64,000 nt of DNA, from assembly GCF_007744675.1 (NCBI RefSeq), contig NZ_CP036269.1:2645546-2709545 (forward strand), given 5' to 3'. The DNA is from Gimesia alba. Lineage in GTDB: Bacteria; Planctomycetota; Planctomycetia; Planctomycetales; Planctomycetaceae. The number at the start of each line of letters is the position of its first letter. Position 1 is the stretch's first letter. This document shows positions 26,998-36,806 of the stretch, piece by piece. The notes below the pieces were generated by a model that did not search any database, had not been told where the DNA came from, and saw nothing but the letters and a program-made list of their open reading frames with translations. Both the position numbers and the translations under genes were made by a program.

Positions 26998-27444
26998 GAC
27001 TGGTGGTATTAATCTTGAACTAAAGAGAAATGGGTGCGGGTTTTACGAAGGCTGTAGTTGATACGAATTGACCGGAGTTGTATACGGCAAAAAGTGGATT
27101 CGAGTCAATATCAGACTCAGTGGGTGTGTTTTTATGTATACATTGATTTGTAGCCCCAATCCGCAGGTTTGAGACTGATTTGGCAGTAACAGACGGAACT
27201 CAGGGATTGGTAGGTAAAATATGATATCGGCAGAACTGTCATAATCCGAACATTCATTTCTCTGCAGTGATTTACTGTTCCTGAAAATTGGATATTCCTG
27301 GTTTTTTTCAGCAGAGAAAATAGTTCAACCTATTAATTAAAGAAGTTGTAGTTCATCAGAATCAGCCGTCACGAACTGAAAGACGTCTGAGTGAGCGTGA
27401 ATAAATAAGAATTTTCAGCAAAAAATTCATAGCTATAAAACGAG
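26998..27444. other. Divergent intergenic region, nothing recognised
   Basis: About 450 AT-rich bases between the LptF/G-like gene and the Hpt gene. I see no ORF, tRNA, repeat or clear promoter here. It must contain promoters for both directions. Confidence 0.4.
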
Positions 27445-27771
27445 ATGGAATCTGGAAAAATGATAAACGCTTTAGAAAACACACCGGTTCGATCATCCTT
27501 TTGTGATGATGAAGACTTCCTTGAGTTGATTGAGATGTTCGTTGATGGAATTGAAGAGAAAAAAGTAATTCTACGTGCAGCATCTGCAGATCAGGTGGAG
27601 GAACTGAAAGTTTTAGCGCATCAGATGAAGGGGGCCAGCGCCGGTTATGGGTTTGAAGAGCTTTCGCAGCTGGCAGCTGATCTGGAAATTGCATGCAAAG
27701 CGGAAGATCAGGCGGAAATTGAACGTAAGAAAGAAATTATTCTGAATCATATGGACCGGATTGTACTCTAA
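27445..27771 (+). CDS. Stand-alone Hpt-domain phosphotransfer protein
   Basis: A 108-residue single-domain protein. The central helix 'VEELKVLAHQMKGASAGYGFEELSQLAADLE' is the Hpt signature, with H59 as the phospho-accepting histidine (AHQMKG in place of the common AHTLKG). It should relay phosphate between a hybrid histidine kinase and a response regulator. No kinase or regulator is nearby, so partners must be encoded elsewhere. A methionine at residue 6 is an alternative start. Confidence 0.87.
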   Translation: MESGKMINALENTPVRSSFCDDEDFLELIEMFVDGIEEKKVILRAASADQVEELKVLAHQMKGASAGYGFEELSQLAADLEIACKAEDQAEIERKKEIILNHMDRIVL

Positions 27772-27817
27772 ATCATCTGGTGTTTTTTCTCTGCTACAAA
27801 GCCAGTAGCCTGTTCAG

Positions 27818-28150
27818 CTAATTTCCCAGCCTGTTTACCAGTTTTGAGATCGCTACGATTCTTGTGATGAGAGCGATCGCGGTTTGTCGTCCCGGCTGGC
27901 CCATTCCCTGTCGATCAAACAGAATTGATGTTTTTCGATGGCTTTTGAATGCGGGTTGCACTTCTGCAATTTCCTTACAAATCGAACTCCACTCGGCTTT
28001 CAGGTTGTCTGGCAGCATAGAGGGAGCCTGATTCTCTAGCTCCAGAATTTTCTCCGAGAGATCCAGCAACAGGTGTCTGGCATCGTAATCCGCTGCCTGG
28101 AATTGACTGATAAGATTTGTCAGGGCTTGCTGGAATTCTTCGGTTGTCAT
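27818..28150 (-). CDS. Hypothetical helical protein
   Basis: A 110-residue protein, convergent with the Hpt gene. It is mostly helical ('EEFQQALTNLISQFQAADYDARHLLLDLSEKILELE') with a short basic stretch in the middle and no signal peptide or known motif. I do not recognise a family. Amphipathic composition and normal codon use support it as real. Confidence 0.5.
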   Translation of the reverse strand: MTTEEFQQALTNLISQFQAADYDARHLLLDLSEKILELENQAPSMLPDNLKAEWSSICKEIAEVQPAFKSHRKTSILFDRQGMGQPGRQTAIALITRIVAISKLVNRLGN

Positions 28151-28430
28151 CTTCGGTCGTCTTTTGTGAATCGAATTCTGAGATCGGGTTCTGATTGTGC
28201 TTTTAGCACGCTTTACACTTTCAAACGGCGTAGATCAGGGCATTACTGGTTGATTTTTCAGGGTTCTTATTGACCTGAGCCGACAATTATTAGTAAATAT
28301 GAGCTATTGCTGTCGCATTTTGTCATTCTCTTTGAGCGATCAGGCTGGATTCATTTGATCAGTCTGAGGAGCGTTCTCATCTTGAATCGACGTCAATCAT
28401 AACAAAAGTTGATTTCACGGGGAGTCTTTC

Positions 28431-28919
28431 ATGTCCAGGTTGAGCCAGGTTGTAGTCGGTTTGCTTCTGATTTCTGTGGGCTACGTTTTGGGAGCGTCAC
28501 AGACTTTTCAGACTCCCACATTACAGGCTCAACAAAATAGCGGAACTCCGACCGAGGAGACCGAGGATAAGATTAAGCGCGGTGTGAAACAACTGGTTGA
28601 GGCGCAGTTAGCATTGGAGCAGGAGAATTTCATGCGAACGGCGACGAAAGGTCTGAATACGTTTGCTGTTTCCTGTGGTGGTGTGAATGCGATGGATGAC
28701 CTGGAAGCCGGAAATGGTGTTGATCCGGAAACTTTTGCTGGTTTGTATGCCGGTCTGGCAAAACCTGATGTGGCTGCTCAACTGGGGCGCGATGATCAGG
28801 GAAGAATCACCTACAAGAACAAAATCGTTCGGATGTATCCCGTCTCCCGTTTGAAAAAATTATTCGCCACACGCTTGAAATATACGGGCGAAAGTCAGGA
28901 TGACGCCAGCAGTTTTTAA
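28431..28919 (+). CDS. Hypothetical exported protein
   Basis: A 162-residue protein with a signal peptide or N-terminal anchor (hydrophobic residues about 6-22, then Ala/Gln-rich). The remainder is polar: 'TEETEDKIKRGVKQLVEAQLALEQENFMRTATKGLNTFAVSCGGVNAMDDLEAGNGVDPETFAGLYAGLA'. A GGGGAG ribosome site precedes the ATG. The gene faces the metallopeptidase gene tail to tail with a 13-base gap. No known domain was seen. Confidence 0.65.
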   Translation: MSRLSQVVVGLLLISVGYVLGASQTFQTPTLQAQQNSGTPTEETEDKIKRGVKQLVEAQLALEQENFMRTATKGLNTFAVSCGGVNAMDDLEAGNGVDPETFAGLYAGLAKPDVAAQLGRDDQGRITYKNKIVRMYPVSRLKKLFATRLKYTGESQDDASSF

Positions 28920-28932
28920 TGCAGGTCATCGC

Positions 28933-30963
28933 TTAATTCTTTGTTGATTTTGAGGCTTCTGTCAGGCGCTGTACTGGTTGAGTGGGGAGCTTGAAATCAG
29001 TCTGAGCGGCGATATGCATTTGTGTTTCTGTTTGGACAATCATCTTAAATGTCAGGCAGTCCGCTTTTGTTTCTTTCTGCAGTATCGTGCGCGGAATCCG
29101 AATCAGAAAATCAGTTACCTGTTTTCCATTCTCCTCGTAAGTACGCTCGTTTGTCATTTCAAATTTTCCTGATTGTGATGTCAGGAGTGCGTTCAGGCTG
29201 GCAGTTTGAAACAGTCGCGGCCGTCTGGAACTGCGAGAGAGATAAGCGCCGCTGCTTTCGACACTGATTGTCTCGACCGTGGAACCTGCCGGGTGTTTGC
29301 AGGTGAGGCGAACGTCCAGAAACTCTACCGATGGAATATTATTCGTACCAGGAAGATGCTCTGTTGCTGTCAGTGACAGTCTATTGCCGTTTTGCGATAT
29401 TTTGAGCAAAGTCAACTGCATCTTTGAGAATCCGTTTACATTGATGGTGATGTTCCCATTTTGTATCTCGTCTGTTTTGAGGTGCAGGAATCCAGAGGCC
29501 GTCGAGGCAATGTTCATGCTGGCTTGAGGGTTGTTGGACAGATCCCAGGTCTGGAATGCGGGGCCTGCCAGCAGAAATTTTCCACAATGAAAGGGAGATT
29601 GATCACCGACGGTCTTTACCCGAGTGCCCGGATGCAGAGTTTGCTGGGCGAGACTGAGAGACCACAGGCGGAACAATTCCGGAAAGGGATGTGCTGTGAG
29701 CTGCTCTATTTTGCGGGTGCCTGTTAACGGATGATGTGTAAAGCGGTAGGGGAAACGCTGTGTGCATTCGATCTGATTACACCAGTCCAGAAACAGACTG
29801 ACGGCACCTCGGCAGCCATGATTCCGCCAGAGCTGGGCACGGTAGTAGTCGGGAACCACCAGCGGGTAGGCTTCGGGTTTCCGATAAAACTCACTGATGC
29901 GGTAGTCCCGGTTGGTATAACCTGGTTCCATAATGTGTGCGATTCCTTCATTCAACCAGTCCTCTTCATCCATTAAAGGACCAGCAGGGGACTTGGATTG
30001 AAACGCACGAAGACTGGAGACCGCAGCATGGGTTACTTCATGACTGAGGAGATCAAGTAACTCCTGACCTGGTTTAAGTGCTGAATTGAGATACAGCATA
30101 TCACAATGGTTGCTGAACGGTTCTGAAACTGTTTCCCGAAAGTCACTGGGACGCACAAAGCCATTGATAGAGGTTTTACCGCCCTGTAATTTACTGAGCC
30201 ACGGTGAAAGCAATATCGTAAATCGTCCATCCTGATCGACGTCTCGAATCGGGCCGCATTGACTGGTGATCTTGTCCAGCACCTGATGTTCCAGTGTTTC
30301 AAGAATCCCATCAACGAGGCCTGGTGCCAGTTCGTTTTCTTTCTGTTGTTGATCCAGATAAATGGCAACGCGGTCGCTTTGTTGAATTAATCGCGATTTG
30401 ATTTTGGAATACTGGTTTCGATCCGAGAGGCTGCCGTCAGTGACGAATAAATAGAAGGAGCGTTCGCGGGCCGCTGATTCTGGTTTCGAATTTGATTCGC
30501 GAATTGCGGTCTGGTGTGATGGGAGGCGAACTGCCTGTGATGGAACGCCCCTCTGGTTTTCAGACAATGTTTGCGGGAGGCGGGGCGTATTTTGAAAGTA
30601 ACAGTCCAGGGGAGTTTTCTTGCCGGAATCGAATTCCGCCGAAAGTTGCACGGTTTGTGTTCGATGAGAGGCTTGTTCCAGGTTATTGATGATTAACAGA
30701 TATTCGTCGCCCTCGGTCAAAGAAAGTGGGAAACGAGGTTGCTTGCCGGTGGGAATAATCTTGACCGGTTGATCCCAGTCAATAGGCTGGGTTTGCGATG
30801 ACACTGGTTTACGGGCAGTGAGCACCTTTGGAACGCTGGGATTTATTTTCGAGGGTGCGGTTCGTACGCTTTGAATTCCCAGCGCGATGCATAGCGTTGA
30901 GATTGCGAAGAAGAAGACTGTGAACTGGTTGAAGAACCGTCGAGGTAACATGCGCAATGACAA
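28933..30963 (-). CDS. Membrane-anchored zinc metallopeptidase, M30-like
   Basis: A 676-residue protein with an N-terminal signal anchor (about residues 12-30). A zinc-protease motif HEVTH lies near residue 305, followed about 25 residues on by 'DWLNEGIAHIMEP', giving the third-ligand Glu as in gluzincins. Before it, 'DVDQDGRFTILLSPWL' and 'INGFVRPSDF' resemble the start of the M30 (hyicolysin) peptidase domain. The last 200 residues are strand-rich, probably a substrate-binding or cell-surface domain. It should be active outside the cytoplasmic membrane. The family assignment is by pattern only. Confidence 0.7.
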   Translation of the reverse strand: MSLRMLPRRFFNQFTVFFFAISTLCIALGIQSVRTAPSKINPSVPKVLTARKPVSSQTQPIDWDQPVKIIPTGKQPRFPLSLTEGDEYLLIINNLEQASHRTQTVQLSAEFDSGKKTPLDCYFQNTPRLPQTLSENQRGVPSQAVRLPSHQTAIRESNSKPESAARERSFYLFVTDGSLSDRNQYSKIKSRLIQQSDRVAIYLDQQQKENELAPGLVDGILETLEHQVLDKITSQCGPIRDVDQDGRFTILLSPWLSKLQGGKTSINGFVRPSDFRETVSEPFSNHCDMLYLNSALKPGQELLDLLSHEVTHAAVSSLRAFQSKSPAGPLMDEEDWLNEGIAHIMEPGYTNRDYRISEFYRKPEAYPLVVPDYYRAQLWRNHGCRGAVSLFLDWCNQIECTQRFPYRFTHHPLTGTRKIEQLTAHPFPELFRLWSLSLAQQTLHPGTRVKTVGDQSPFHCGKFLLAGPAFQTWDLSNNPQASMNIASTASGFLHLKTDEIQNGNITINVNGFSKMQLTLLKISQNGNRLSLTATEHLPGTNNIPSVEFLDVRLTCKHPAGSTVETISVESSGAYLSRSSRRPRLFQTASLNALLTSQSGKFEMTNERTYEENGKQVTDFLIRIPRTILQKETKADCLTFKMIVQTETQMHIAAQTDFKLPTQPVQRLTEASKSTKN

Positions 30964-31474
30964 ATCAAAGAAGTAAGATCGAACATGGGGGCAAGATCGA
31001 TCCGTGTGGACCAGAATCCTGGCTACCGCAGGCTGTGATAATTGCGAAACAGTGGTGAGTCTCTGTCAAAGATCGTCAAATCGGCGGGAGGTTAATGAGT
31101 AGAATCAACACAAACTCTCTAAGTTATGCGTCCACAAATTGATAAAATCCACTTATACAAATGGACAATTGAATATGAGGGGACCGTTTTAATGTGAAGG
31201 GATCTCGAAATCGTCGGTTTCGCTAAGCGGGTGTTGATCCTCAATTTCCCCATAATCGGACTATAAATTACGCGGATCCTTCAGTCCGTGCCGCCAAGCC
31301 CTTTTCAAGTCGGACCAAATTTGGAGAATTAAGAGAAAATCGGGGGAATTTCCTTCAATGGTGTCCGAGACTGAATATACAATGCACAATTGAGGAGAAT
31401 GCGCAATTTGGCAATCGTCCATCTTGGCTTAAGTTAGAGCATTCTTGCCTAAAGTTACTCGGGAGAGAGAAATC
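30964..31474. other. Divergent intergenic region, no gene seen
   Basis: About 510 bases between the metallopeptidase and VWA-protein genes. The motif ACAATTGA occurs twice in similar context (about 31165 and 31387), which may be a coincidence of AT-rich DNA. No ORF, tRNA or strong hairpin. A ribosome site GGGAGAGAG at 31461-31469 belongs to the following gene. Confidence 0.4.
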
Positions 31475-34216
31475 ATGTCAGTATCCAGATTTGGAATATC
31501 AATGTTTGTTTGGGCCACAGCAGCTATGTTATGGTGTGCCCCGGAAAGCTTCGCTGCGAGTCAAGTTCCGGAAATATCAAACATTGGCCAGATCCTCAGT
31601 TACCAAAACAATGAAGGCGAGCATTTTTACGCTCTACAAATCAAAGCACATCGGTTGCCAGCCGCTGCTCATTCCGGAAAGCAGATTGCGATCCTGTTTG
31701 ACACTTCAGCCAGTCAGGTTGGCGAGCACCGAACACAGGCTTTGGATGTCTTAAAGTCTTTACTGAGTGAACTCCCGAATGACTCTACGGTTGCCCTGTA
31801 TGCGGTCGATGTGCAATGCACACCATTTGTGAATGAATTCGTCGCACCACAAAGCCGAAAGGCAACGATTGCTGTTGAATCATTAACCTCGCGGGCTCCT
31901 TTGGGGGCTACAGACCTTGCCCGAGCATTGAAAACAGCGATGCAGGGGCTTCAGAAAGAACAGCCACGTTCAATTGTTTATATTGGCGATGGGATGAGTT
32001 CTGCCAAGTTACTGTCTCTCCCGGAAATGGCAGCACTGACTCGTCAACTGGCAACGCAACATGTTCCCGTTCACAGCTACGCCGTTGGTCCCCAGAAAGA
32101 TTTACAACTGCTGGGAACATTAGGCGTCTATACAGGCGGCATTGTTTTGACTGACCGAGCAGAGGGAGAACAAGACCGGCCGGCCATCGTTGGGAAAGAA
32201 CTGGCCAAAGCGATTCAGGCCCCCGTTTTCTTCCCTGATTCGATTCAGGTCTCAGATAAAAAATTAGAATTAGACACATCACGGGCTTTGCCAGTTCGGA
32301 CAGATCGTGAAACGATTTACCTTGCCAGAGGTGATCTCAGTGGCAGACTCAGTGTGGAATTGAAAAACAGAGATTTAAACGGTGTCTGGAAGTTTAATGT
32401 CCCCGTAGCACAGGCCGTCAACAGCTTCCTGGCTGTTCCCTGGGCGAATTATAAGCAGGGACAGGAACTGGGCGTCGCATTTGCCGGACAGCGGATGATG
32501 AATCTGGCTCGTACCGCCCACGAAGAGCAGATGGCTCAATTGGAATTCGCAGGCACACGGGCGATTCGCAGTGGTAATTTTGAGCAGGCTGCCAAGTTTG
32601 GTAATCTGCTGCAGCAACTTGATCCCGGAAATTCGCGTGGTGATTCGTTACTGAAATTATCTAACAAATTCAAACAGGATCAGCTGGCACAAGCCGATAC
32701 CAAGCAGCCAGCCGCTGATGCAAAAGCAGGGCCGGAAGCGAAGAGTGATCCTCAGCCTCCGATTGATGATTCCATCAGCAAGGTGGAGCAGTTACGCCAG
32801 ATCAAGGGAGCCCAGATGAAAATCGAGGTTTCCAATGCTATCGAAGAGGCACGTCAGACATCTGTTGAAAATCCCGATGGAGCACTTGGTTTATTAAAGC
32901 GAACTTTGGGTTTTGTCAAATCTACTTCGGATATCGATATCGATCTGCGTCAGCAACTGGAACGTCGCCTGAATAATATGATGACCGATGTTCGCAGTCA
33001 GATGGAAGTCGCTGAAACACGCCGGATTCGCCAGCAACAGCAGTTGGCACAGTTGGAACAGCAAAAGCGTCTGGTTGATCAGGTTCTTTTGGAAGACGAA
33101 AAACTGGAGCAGTTGATCGACCGTGTGCGTTCTCTGATTCAGGATGGTAAGCACGGAAACAGTGATGCTTATGAAGAAGCAGAAGCCGTTTCTCGTGTCG
33201 CCGTGGATATGGAACCTGGAAACGGACCCGCGACAGCGGCTCTGTTTACCTCAGAGGCAGCCGGACAGCTGGATAAAGTATTCCGGATGCGATCATTGCG
33301 TGCTGACCGCTTCCTGGAAACGCTCTACCAGGTTGAATTGTCACATGTTCCATTTCCTGATGAACCCCCGATTCGTTGGCCAGCCGCTCCTGTCTGGACC
33401 GCTTTGACAGAACGCCGCAAGAAATGGGCCGCTGTTGATTTGCATCAAAACAGTCCTGCCGAGCAGCGTATCTTTGAAGAGTTACAGAAAGAAACAGAAG
33501 CAAACTTCCCGGATATCCCGCTTTCCGAAGTAATGACTTACTTTGCAGAACTGCATAATATTACGATCCTGATTAATTCAAACGATCTGGGAGAAGAAGG
33601 TTTGACACCGGATGAACCAGTCAATGTTTCCTTGAGTGGTATCAAACTGAAGAGTGCGATGAATATCATCTTGAAACCGATCGGTCTGACCTATGTCATT
33701 GAAGACGAAGTGATGAAAATCACAACGATTCTCAAAGCCGACGAAATTTACAGCACTCGTGTTTACCCCGTAGCTGACCTTGTGATTTCCGTATCTGCTC
33801 AGCAGTCTTCAGTTGGAAGCAGCCAGGGTGGCTTTGGTGGTCAGCAAGGTGGTATTGGTGGCCAGCAGGGTGGTGGCTTCGGTGGTGGCGGCTTTGGCGG
33901 TGGTGGCCAGGGTGGCTTTGGTGGTGGTGGCGGCGGTCAAGGTTTGTTTAATGTCGCCCCGGAAATGTTGATGATGAATGGAGTAATGCCAAAACAGGGG
34001 CAGCAGAAACCGATGATCAAAAAGGCCCAAAACGCTCCCTCTAAGAAAGCAGTCAAGCCGATTAACGATCCGGAAATGAAATCCATTTTGGACGACATTC
34101 TGGGAGAGGCTGATTCCAAACAGTCGAAAGCGCAGTTTCAAGTCGAAGACAATCCGTTTCGATTTGATAATCGCACGATTGAACAACTCAAAAAAAAACC
34201 GGAAACCGTAAAGTAG
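31475..34216 (+). CDS. Exported VWA protein with secretin-N-like domain and Gly-rich segment
   Basis: About 913 residues from the ATG at 31475, which has a GGGAGAGAG ribosome site; a TTG 30 bases earlier is less likely. Signal peptide first, then a von Willebrand A-like domain (about 68-230) with the MIDAS start DTSAS. A helical Gln-rich region (about 370-560) follows. At 676-765 'NFPDIPLSEVMTYFAELHNITILIN...VNVSLSGIKLKSAMNIIL' is an STN/secretin short-domain fold, found in secretins and TonB receptors. A Gly/Gln-rich stretch (about 782-823) and a basic tail end the protein. The STN domain suggests a periplasmic scaffold tied to an outer-membrane complex; no secretin pore domain is present. 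The stop follows a run of nine A. Confidence 0.85.
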   Translation: MSVSRFGISMFVWATAAMLWCAPESFAASQVPEISNIGQILSYQNNEGEHFYALQIKAHRLPAAAHSGKQIAILFDTSASQVGEHRTQALDVLKSLLSELPNDSTVALYAVDVQCTPFVNEFVAPQSRKATIAVESLTSRAPLGATDLARALKTAMQGLQKEQPRSIVYIGDGMSSAKLLSLPEMAALTRQLATQHVPVHSYAVGPQKDLQLLGTLGVYTGGIVLTDRAEGEQDRPAIVGKELAKAIQAPVFFPDSIQVSDKKLELDTSRALPVRTDRETIYLARGDLSGRLSVELKNRDLNGVWKFNVPVAQAVNSFLAVPWANYKQGQELGVAFAGQRMMNLARTAHEEQMAQLEFAGTRAIRSGNFEQAAKFGNLLQQLDPGNSRGDSLLKLSNKFKQDQLAQADTKQPAADAKAGPEAKSDPQPPIDDSISKVEQLRQIKGAQMKIEVSNAIEEARQTSVENPDGALGLLKRTLGFVKSTSDIDIDLRQQLERRLNNMMTDVRSQMEVAETRRIRQQQQLAQLEQQKRLVDQVLLEDEKLEQLIDRVRSLIQDGKHGNSDAYEEAEAVSRVAVDMEPGNGPATAALFTSEAAGQLDKVFRMRSLRADRFLETLYQVELSHVPFPDEPPIRWPAAPVWTALTERRKKWAAVDLHQNSPAEQRIFEELQKETEANFPDIPLSEVMTYFAELHNITILINSNDLGEEGLTPDEPVNVSLSGIKLKSAMNIILKPIGLTYVIEDEVMKITTILKADEIYSTRVYPVADLVISVSAQQSSVGSSQGGFGGQQGGIGGQQGGGFGGGGFGGGGQGGFGGGGGGQGLFNVAPEMLMMNGVMPKQGQQKPMIKKAQNAPSKKAVKPINDPEMKSILDDILGEADSKQSKAQFQVEDNPFRFDNRTIEQLKKKPETVK

Positions 34217-34265
34217 GCGAGAAATCGACGCTACCTGAGGTACCCGGACAATCTAAATTAACAGC

Positions 34266-34302
34266 ACGGAGCCGTTCCCAAGGGAAAGGCTCCGTTTCTG
34301 TT
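34266..34302 (+). terminator. Terminator-like hairpin between the VWA gene and the next ORF
   Basis: ACGGAGCC (34266-34273) pairs perfectly with GGCTCCGT (34288-34295); TTCC and GGAA extend the stem inside, and TTCTGTT follows. The U-tract is imperfect. It lies 50 bases after the VWA stop and within the frame that is open into the next ORF, so it argues for two genes rather than one. Confidence 0.6.
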
Positions 34303-34365
34303 AAAGGGAAGCCTGAAAAGAAAAACGAATTCAAGGCGCCACTGACCAATAATATCAAAGACCCC

Positions 34366-35652
34366 GTGGCGTTCTGGAATGATTACTTTTCCAAGCGAAA
34401 ACCTGATCCAGCGCTCGTCAATGATTTGATTTTCAATTTACATCAGGCGGGGAAGCATGAGCATGTGATCGCCGCCATCAATGCGGCTTTGATTCACAAT
34501 CAATCGCAACCTTGGATGTATGATGTGCTGGCTTTGTCGATGGAAATCGTCGGACGGCCGAAGCAGGAAATTCAGCGTGTGTTACTTTCACGCATTGACT
34601 TTTCCGCTACGGATGTTCCGAGCATGGTTTATTCGGCGGCTTACCTCTCTCGATTTAATGCCGATGAACAGGCACTAAAATTGTATCAGCAGGCGTCAAA
34701 GCTGCAGCCTGCCAGGCCGGAGCCTTATATCATGGGGTTACGACTGGCTGAGAAGCTGCAGGATGCGGAAGCAATTCTGTGGGCAGCGACTGGCATATTG
34801 ACTCACGTGTGGGTGAAAGATCATCAGGCTTTGCATGAAAAAGCCTTGAATGCGCTGGCTGATCTAGAGCAGTCGTTCAACAAAGCGGGGCGAAAGGCTG
34901 AAGCAGCACGAGTCGATGCAGCCCGGAAACAGGCTTTAGAACGCGATCTCAAACTGGAGCTGACTTGGAACGGGGATGGTGACCTGGACTTGATTGTGGA
35001 AGAGCCCCAGGGAACTGTCTGTTCTTTTGAGGCACCTCTGACCGCAGGAGGCGGCGTATTGCTGAAGGACGGATATGGCCCCAAACAGGAAAATTGCAAA
35101 GAAGAATACGTGTGTGCGTATGGTTTTCCTGGTACTTATGTCGTACGCGTGCGATATGTATCGGGAAACATTGTTGGTCAGCGTGCTCGCTTAAAAGTAA
35201 CACGCTATCGAGGGTCAAAACATCCGATGGTGCAATCGAGGATTGTTCCACTGGCAAAAGACGATCAGCTGATTCGCATCGATCTTTCGAAAGGGCGACG
35301 TAGTGAAAAGTCCGAGGTCGTAAAGCCTGCACAAAATACTCAGAAAACGAGTCAGCTTCGAAATCGAATGCAACTGCGTCAACCACTTTCAAACGGATCA
35401 CGGTCTGCACTCAAAGGTTTTCGCGTCTCACGACAGGCAGGCATTTCGACTGGACGACAGACGCCGTTTGTGACCGGGGTGCAGAATGTGGGTGGCGTTG
35501 CCAATCAACCTGTGATTAGCGTTATTCCAGAAGGGATCAGCCTCTCAGGCTCGGCTGTCGTCTCGCCTGACCGCAGATATGTGCGGTTGTCTTTGTCACC
35601 TCAATTTACGAATGTAACGGAGATCTTTACATTCAGCTTTTTGCAGCCTTAA
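34366..35652 (+). CDS. TPR-like protein with C-terminal beta domain
   Basis: 428 residues from a GTG at 34366 that has no ribosome site. The N-terminal half is TPR-like: 'FWNDYFSKRKPDPALVNDLIFNLHQAGKHEHVIAAINAAL', 'QPWMYDVLALSMEIVGRPKQEIQRVLL', 'DEQALKLYQQASKLQPARPEPYIMGLRLAEKL'. Around residues 197-300 'LTWNGDGDLDLIVEEPQGTVCSFEAPLTAGG...FPGTYVVRVRYVSG' looks like the DUF2135-type beta domain that ends many VIT/VWA proteins. The frame is open upstream to about 34180 without a usual start codon, so this may be the C-terminal half of the preceding VWA protein, joined by a -1 shift. Confidence 0.75.
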   Translation: MAFWNDYFSKRKPDPALVNDLIFNLHQAGKHEHVIAAINAALIHNQSQPWMYDVLALSMEIVGRPKQEIQRVLLSRIDFSATDVPSMVYSAAYLSRFNADEQALKLYQQASKLQPARPEPYIMGLRLAEKLQDAEAILWAATGILTHVWVKDHQALHEKALNALADLEQSFNKAGRKAEAARVDAARKQALERDLKLELTWNGDGDLDLIVEEPQGTVCSFEAPLTAGGGVLLKDGYGPKQENCKEEYVCAYGFPGTYVVRVRYVSGNIVGQRARLKVTRYRGSKHPMVQSRIVPLAKDDQLIRIDLSKGRRSEKSEVVKPAQNTQKTSQLRNRMQLRQPLSNGSRSALKGFRVSRQAGISTGRQTPFVTGVQNVGGVANQPVISVIPEGISLSGSAVVSPDRRYVRLSLSPQFTNVTEIFTFSFLQP

Positions 35653-35666
35653 TTGTTTCCGGCAAT

Positions 35667-36698
35667 TTAGCGAACCAGTCCCGGAGTCACATCGAGATCA
35701 AGTGAGGCAACCCGCCCCTGATCCAGATGATGCCAGGCGATCGCGGCCATCGCGGCGTTATCGGTGCATAAGTCGGGAGGGGCGATACTGAAATAAACGC
35801 CGGCTTTGTCTGTCATTTCCGCTAAGCGTTCTCGTAACAGGGCATTCGCAGCGACCCCTCCACCAACACAGAGCGTGGAGTAGCCAAACTTCTCGAGTGC
35901 CTGCCGGCATTTCCCAACCAGTACATCCACGACGGTTTCCTGAAAGCTGGCAGCGAGGTCAGCGATGCGTTGCTCCGTGAGTGGCGGTGGTTGCTGTTTT
36001 GCGCCCGGATTGCCGAGAGCGGCATACAGTACCGCGGTTTTCAGGCCGCTAAAACTGAAACGCAGTTCGGGGTCTTTCAGGAACGTGCGAGGGAAGGGAA
36101 AGGCTTTTGGGTTTCCCTGGGCCGCCGTTTTCTGGATGGAAGGACCACCGGGATAGGGGAGCCCTAATATTTTGGCGACTTTATCGAAGGCTTCGCCGGC
36201 AGCGTCATCAATGGTGGCGCCGATCAATTTGAACTCAAATGATTCAGAGCAATGGTACAGATTCGTATGGCCGCCACTCACAACGAGCCCGATCGCCGGA
36301 AACAGCGGGCGGGTTTCCTGCATCTGGCAGGCAAACAGATGGCCTTCAATATGGTTGACGGCAATCAAGGGAAGGTCGAGCGTCATGGCCAGGGTTTTGG
36401 CTGCGGTTAACCCAATTAGTAGTGAGCCAACCAGCCCCGGTTCTGTCGCCACAGCGATTGCGGTTAACTGATTTAACGTGATGCCGGCCTGTTTTAGCGC
36501 GTCATCAATGACTGGCAGAATCCGTTCCAGGTGTGCGCGGGAAGCGATCTCCGGAACAACACCTCCAAACTTTTCGTGCAAGTCGGTTTGAGATGAGACG
36601 ATATTGGACAGGATCCGCATATCACGTGTGATGACGGCTGCCGCCGTTTCATCGCACGAAGATTCGATTGCCAGCAGGTATTCTTCAGGTCGGTTCAT
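35667..36698 (-). CDS. tsaD: tRNA N6-threonylcarbamoyladenosine transferase TsaD
   Basis: A 343-residue protein of normal length for the Kae1/TsaD/YgjD family. The start '[16 protein letters not shown]' is the ASKHA phosphate-binding strand, and the metal-binding pair is H116 and H120 in HIEGH. '[11 protein letters not shown]', '[23 protein letters not shown]' and '[16 protein letters not shown]' are all diagnostic. It transfers the threonylcarbamoyl group to A37 of ANN-decoding tRNAs together with TsaB and TsaE. It is downstream of the S41 protease gene on the same strand with no other partner nearby. Confidence 0.97.
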   Translation of the reverse strand: MNRPEEYLLAIESSCDETAAAVITRDMRILSNIVSSQTDLHEKFGGVVPEIASRAHLERILPVIDDALKQAGITLNQLTAIAVATEPGLVGSLLIGLTAAKTLAMTLDLPLIAVNHIEGHLFACQMQETRPLFPAIGLVVSGGHTNLYHCSESFEFKLIGATIDDAAGEAFDKVAKILGLPYPGGPSIQKTAAQGNPKAFPFPRTFLKDPELRFSFSGLKTAVLYAALGNPGAKQQPPPLTEQRIADLAASFQETVVDVLVGKCRQALEKFGYSTLCVGGGVAANALLRERLAEMTDKAGVYFSIAPPDLCTDNAAMAAIAWHHLDQGRVASLDLDVTPGLVR

Positions 36699-36806
36699 GA
36701 GGGGGTGTTGACTGTGAAAATGAAAAGCGACGTTCGGATAAAACGGTGGTCCGAAAGTCGCTTTGCAATAAAAGTGAGCTGATTTCAGTTCAACAGAATT
36801 GATTGA

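Noticed and set aside
33820-33945. Gly/Gln-rich repeats considered as a tandem DNA repeat or CRISPR-like array
   Set aside because: Units are short and irregular, lie in frame within the VWA gene and simply encode a Gly-rich linker.
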